DNA from: Skeletonema tropicum
Lineage: Eukaryota; Bacillariophyta; Thalassiosirophyceae; Thalassiosirales; Thalassiosiraceae
Direction: 5' to 3'
Length of the DNA stretch: 64,000 nucleotides
NCBI GenBank assembly: GCA_037178625.1
Contig: CM074138.1
Span: 930,001-994,000 of the forward strand
Both the position numbers and the translations under genes were made by a program. Positions 63,427 to 64,000 of the stretch are shown one piece after another (position 1 is the stretch's first letter; each line of letters begins with the position of its first letter). Below the pieces are notes generated by a model. It was not told the origin of the DNA. It did no database searches and saw nothing but the letters and a program-made list of their open reading frames with translations.

Positions 63427-64000
63427 TCAATGCTCTGCTACAATCATAGGTTGATACTGTCCGTCAATGCATAGCTTGCCGATCGTCTTTTGAAGCTGAG
63501 GATGAACATCCTCCATCTGCAATCGTCCACCAAACCATTGCTTGCTGTATTGACGGCACAGTCCTGACATCAAGTTATCTGTGGATGAATTTTCGCCACC
63601 ACACTCCCATGGTGCGAGACAATATGATAAATCTGCAACTCGCACCTTATCTGGAATCATTTTGCTGCAGTCATTGCATTGGTTTGATGCTTCGGGACTT
63701 GAGTCGCAATCAACTGTTCCTCCATTGGTGATTAACTTCGACGGAGATGGTTCTGCCGTGTTACCAAACGCACATTGATTGAGTTCCACCTTTAACCCAT
63801 TTCGAACCTCATCATAAAAATATGTCAAAAAACCTTGCGTTGTCATCCAGCCAGGAAAATTTCCCCTTCCGGTGTGTCCCCACCCTCTTGCAGCAGAAAA
63901 TGGAGCTTTTTTTAAAGTAGTCACCATGAAATTAAACATATCCTTGGACGGTCGTAGAGCAAAGAAAGATAAATTGATCACTGATGCCTTTGCTTCTTGA
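63427..64000 (-). CDS. Partial gene, possible GT8-like glycosyltransferase (3' end)
   Basis: The frame is open to the window edge, so the 5' part is missing. About 190 codons remain. The beginning (FFALRPSKDMFNFMVTTLKK, then GWMTTQGFLTYFYDEV) resembles the segment of GT8/glycogenin-type transferases where an NSG.F..RPS...F stretch is followed by a QGFLN box. The rest has many Cys (CDSSPEASNQCNDC, YCLAPWECGG, MSGLCRQYS) suggesting a secreted or lumenal protein. The catalytic DxD lies, if present, in the missing part. Confidence 0.4.
   Translation of the reverse strand, partial: QEAKASVINLSFFALRPSKDMFNFMVTTLKKAPFSAARGWGHTGRGNFPGWMTTQGFLTYFYDEVRNGLKVELNQCAFGNTAEPSPSKLITNGGTVDCDSSPEASNQCNDCSKMIPDKVRVADLSYCLAPWECGGENSSTDNLMSGLCRQYSKQWFGGRLQMEDVHPQLQKTIGKLCIDGQYQPMIVAEH

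Overview
The window looks like nuclear DNA of a diatom, most like a centric diatom of the Thalassiosira/Skeletonema/Cyclotella kind. Several predicted proteins begin with a signal peptide that runs into an alanine-phenylalanine cleavage motif (residues AAAAF/SPAR in the lipoamide dehydrogenase, GLAF/SPGA in a recombinase, SVGAF/SSS in an acetyltransferase-like protein), which is the diatom plastid import signal. Introns are short (81-121 bases) with GT-AG ends. Secreted proteins carry Ser/Thr/Pro linkers. The gene content (expanded MYND/Sel1 proteins, MORN proteins, asparagine- and serine-rich runs) fits as well. No rRNA, tRNA or CRISPR array was recognised.

Layout. 0-6 kb: a MYND-Sel1 protein, a GT90-like glycosyltransferase, a Tc1/mariner-like transposon with a broken transposase-like gene (2931-4392), and two small genes. 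6-14 kb: two repetitive secreted proteins and a three-exon metallophosphoesterase with a long disordered N-terminal half. 14-22 kb: a very large nuclear-pore TPR/Mlp protein, interrupted by one apparent single-base frameshift near 20,035, and a mitochondrial lipoate ligase-like protein. 22.4-23.6 kb: a G/C-tract satellite followed by remains of a MORN-repeat gene. 24-26.2 kb: an FtsJ-type methyltransferase and a hevein-domain membrane protein.

26.3-32.6 kb: a 6.3 kb tyrosine-recombinase mobile element with the A1...B1-A2-B2 split direct repeats of the DIRS/PAT/Ngaro order. I could find no intact reverse transcriptase in it. 32.6-45.4 kb: a MITE and a palindrome upstream of a cytochrome P450, a RIX1/PELP1-like ribosome biogenesis protein, a membrane-anchored beta-helix protein, two 2-oxoglutarate dioxygenase-like proteins, and a 2.9 kb gene-poor stretch. 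45.9-50.3 kb: about 24 tandem copies of a ~184 bp satellite with an 8-monomer higher-order repeat. 50.7-58 kb: a jacalin-like protein, an MFS transporter gene split between TM6 and TM7 by a 2.06 kb transposon, and a plastid dihydrolipoamide dehydrogenase. 58-64 kb: two small secreted/organellar proteins, a Tc1-like MITE, a two-exon predicted plastid-targeted tyrosine recombinase, and the 3' part of a gene cut by the window edge.

Genes that work together: the lipoate ligase-like protein (21-22 kb, mitochondrial) and the lipoamide dehydrogenase (56-58 kb, plastid) belong to the same cofactor chemistry but to different organelles, so no direct link is claimed. The rest appear functionally unrelated, as expected for a eukaryotic chromosome. 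The window is notable for mobile and repetitive DNA: four TA-flanked inverted-repeat elements, one tyrosine-recombinase retroelement, three tandem arrays, and at least three broken genes. All exon boundaries were inferred by eye from GT-AG sites with codon-phase checks. No homology search was run.
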